64,000 nt of DNA, taken from contig JAJNNX010000047.1 in assembly GCA_023159155.1 (NCBI GenBank), forward strand, positions 62,001 to 126,000, read 5' to 3'. This document shows positions 61,720 to 64,000 of the stretch, piece after piece. A program made the position numbers and the translations under genes. Origin of the DNA: Ustulina deusta (Eukaryota; Ascomycota; Sordariomycetes; Xylariales; Xylariaceae). Position 1 is the first letter of the stretch. The number at the start of each line of letters is the position of its first letter. Under the pieces are notes generated by a model, which had not been told where the DNA came from, did not search any database, and saw nothing but the letters and a program-made list of their open reading frames with translations.

Positions 61720-63720
61720 TAAAAAAAATCTAGAAGTTCTGCTATTATTGCTAGTTATATAAATAAGCACCCCAATATTTCAAATTTTCGATTAAAAACA
61801 ATTATAATTTTAACTACAAAATAATAATTAATACTATACAAATAAACAATAAATAAGTTTTTTATATAATTAATACTATTATATTGTTCTAAGCAGTAAT
61901 ATTTTTTAAATTAATATTTATATAAAATATTTAAAAAATATTATATAAATATTAAATTAACGTATATTAAGAACCTCCTAATAATATTATATATAACCTA
62001 GGTATAAACTTTTTGTTTAAAAAGTTTTAGAACTAAGCTAAAATTATAAACTTTTAGTATTATATAATACTTATTAAAGTATATTAGGCAATAACCAAAA
62101 TCAAAAAGGCATATAGCTTATTTTGCTATATATATAACATATTAAAAGCTAAAATTAGTTATTATATAAAAAACAAATTAATTTTATAAATAGTAATTAA
62201 AGCTTTAAATAATACTGCTAAGCTAAATAGCTTTATATTAATTTTTTTAGTCTTTAAAGCATACTTTAAAGTTAACTAGAACTTATTTTTTTTGCTTGAT
62301 ATTATATAAAAAATAAAAGCTATAAAAAAAGCTATAAAAATATTATACAAAAAAAAAGCAAAAATTAAAATTAACTATATAATTAACTAGTATAATAGAC
62401 CAGTTTTATATAATATACTATTGTTTTTTTTTCTAAAGCAAAGTCCTAATATAGCAAAAAAAAAAAAGCTAAAATAGACTATATAAAATAAAATCTATTA
62501 AAAAATTAAACATAATTATTAATTTAATAAATAGTTTAATATAGTTTAAATAAACCTAAATTAAACTTTATTACTATACAACTAAAAAAATACTTTTAAA
62601 TAATCAAAACAAAAAAACAAAAAATATACAACTTTTCTAGGAGCCTAACATATAAAAAAAACAGAAATACTTTTAAAAAACCGTATAATTTTTTATAACT
62701 TTTATATAATAGATTAGCTAGCTATTCCTAACCCTTAAAAAAGAACAGAACTATGCTTTAGCTATTAAATTGCGCAAAAATAGCATAATTAATACACCTA
62801 GCGGACCATTCAAAAAATCGGACGCTATAGAAATTAATAACCTTGTTATATAAGACGTATTTTAGTTCGTAAAATATAACCTAGCTAAATATAACAATAT
62901 TTAAATTTTTAAGTTCCGGCTTATATAAAAAAAAAAAAAAAAAAACAACTAAACTATATAAAAAGTTCTAACTTATTATATAAAGCTATAATAATAAAAA
63001 TAAAAAAATAGTTTTTATTTAATCGCTTACAATCTAGTAAATAAACTAGCAACTATTTTTTATACTAAGCTTTTTTTTAATTTATAATTTTAATATTTTA
63101 GGCAAGCTTTAAAATATTATATAAGTATATATATAATTAAAAAACAAACTAGCTAAAAAAATTATTATATAACTATTATCCGAACTAAAATTAAAATATT
63201 TTAATAAAATAATTTTTTAAATTATATAACTATTATATAAATTTATAGAATTAGAGTTATATTAGTTTAAAACATACTACTAGTATTATTATAAAAAACT
63301 AAAAATAATTATTTTTATATATAACTTATATTTTTTGTTTATAAAAAATCTATTATATAATTTTAGTATTATTAGCTTATAGACAGATAATATATTTAGC
63401 TTTATAACTTTAAGTTTTTAAAAAAAAAAAAAACATAAATTCTAATAAGCTAAGTTTTATATAAAGCTAAAAAAAGTACTTTAGCAAAACTACTTTATAA
63501 AGTTTAATAATAAACAAATTATACTATTATTTAAAAAAAAAATTATTTTAACCTAAAAAAGCTAAATAAACTAACTAGACTTGGTTAATTTTTATATAGC
63601 TAACTTTGCTTAATAATATATTTTATAATAAGCAAAAAAAATATATATTAGTAGTATTTGCTAGCTAAAAACAATATATAACTTATATATTACTATTTAA
63701 ATAATAGATCTTATACTATA
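61720..63720 (+). pseudogene. Copia pol relic of copy 2: integrase, reverse transcriptase, RNase H
   Basis: It is colinear with 8490-10480. The integrase CYYC is at 61740-61751, followed by APQYFKFSIKN and FNYKIIINTI. Further on come GINFLFKKF and IVIKALNNTAKLNSFILIFL. The reverse transcriptase site reads L-stop-T-D-N near 63376-63390 and the RNase H start is near 63630. Because C is better kept on the plus strand here, some blocks (for example QYFKFSIKN) are clearer than in copy A, but stops at Trp codons and G-to-A changes still destroy the frame. Confidence 0.8.
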
Positions 63721-64000
63721 TAATATTAAAAATTTAAACAAAAAAATTTAATAGTAAATAAATAATTATAACTACGGCTTAACATTTGTACTATTTAACT
63801 TATATTATATAAAACTATTTATTTTTATAAATAGATTGTTTATAAATAATATAAATATAACTTCTTAGCTTGGATTTATTATTATACTAGGTATAAAGCA
63901 TTGTATAAAAAAAAATTTAAGCTTTAAAATTAAAAGCAATATTATATATTAAAACTTAAATAAATATAAACAAGTAATTAGAAATATACTTACAAATAAA

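Larger units (their letters stand above)
58631..64000 (+). mobile_element. Copia element A family, second copy, 5' part only (runs off the window)
   Basis: It starts with a full LTR (58631-58917) and is colinear with element A up to about A position 10760, so roughly 2 kb including the 3' LTR should follow beyond 64000. It has the same orientation as A. The two copies differ almost entirely by transitions. This copy keeps more C and has lost more G on the plus strand, opposite to copy A. Confidence 0.9.

Noticed and set aside
1..64000. CRISPR arrays, operons, ribosome binding sites, prophage
   Set aside because: No bacterial features seen; introns, RIP and the transposon families are fungal. 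No telomere repeat array was seen either.

Overview
The window looks like a heterochromatic, accessory-type stretch of a filamentous ascomycete (Pezizomycotina) genome shaped by repeat-induced point mutation (RIP). The evidence is compositional and structural. Long blocks are extremely AT-rich and full of TpA, and they alternate sharply with islands of ordinary composition. Repeat copies differ almost only by C/T and G/A transitions. Coding relics belong to families typical of these fungi: a Ras-like GTPase with a short intron, DUF3605, a C-terminal TPR module of the Clr5-associated type, MULE transposase, and fungal Copia and Gypsy pol. I see no intact, confidently functional gene. Most short open frames are shadows or remnants.

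Layout. 1-1.5 kb: ordinary-composition island with a fragment of a small conserved fungal protein on the minus strand. 1.5-17.2 kb: a three-level nest. A gene for a coiled-coil / nuclease-like / kinase-like protein is split by an LTR element (B, 1990-15208, Gypsy-like, minus strand), and B is split by a complete Copia element (A, 5375-12774). Both insertions keep 5-bp target duplications. 17.2-33.2 kb: alternating RIP-ruined blocks and small GC-richer islands with short dispersed repeats. 33.2-40.9 kb: a complete Gypsy element (E) on the minus strand with 179-bp LTRs and a TTAAC target duplication. 41-52 kb: a relict gene island holding a Ras-like pseudogene, a DUF3605 pseudogene, a long single-frame minus-strand relic ending in TPRs, and a second Ras-like pseudogene. 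52.3-55.2 kb: a MULE DNA transposon with 83-bp terminal inverted repeats. 55.2-58.6 kb: AT-rich remnants with an 87-bp tandem repeat. 58.6-64 kb: the 5' part of a second copy of Copia element A, cut by the window edge.

How it fits together. The region reads as a graveyard: duplicated genes and transposons inactivated by RIP, with mutation density highest inside repeats and falling toward their outer edges. The two Copia copies appear mutated with opposite strand bias. The best candidate for unusual biology is the split coiled-coil / EYK nuclease-like / kinase-like gene, a multicopy fungal family whose architecture recalls Crinkler-type chimeric effectors; here it is dead. Family assignments rest on reading translated motifs by eye; no database search was run.
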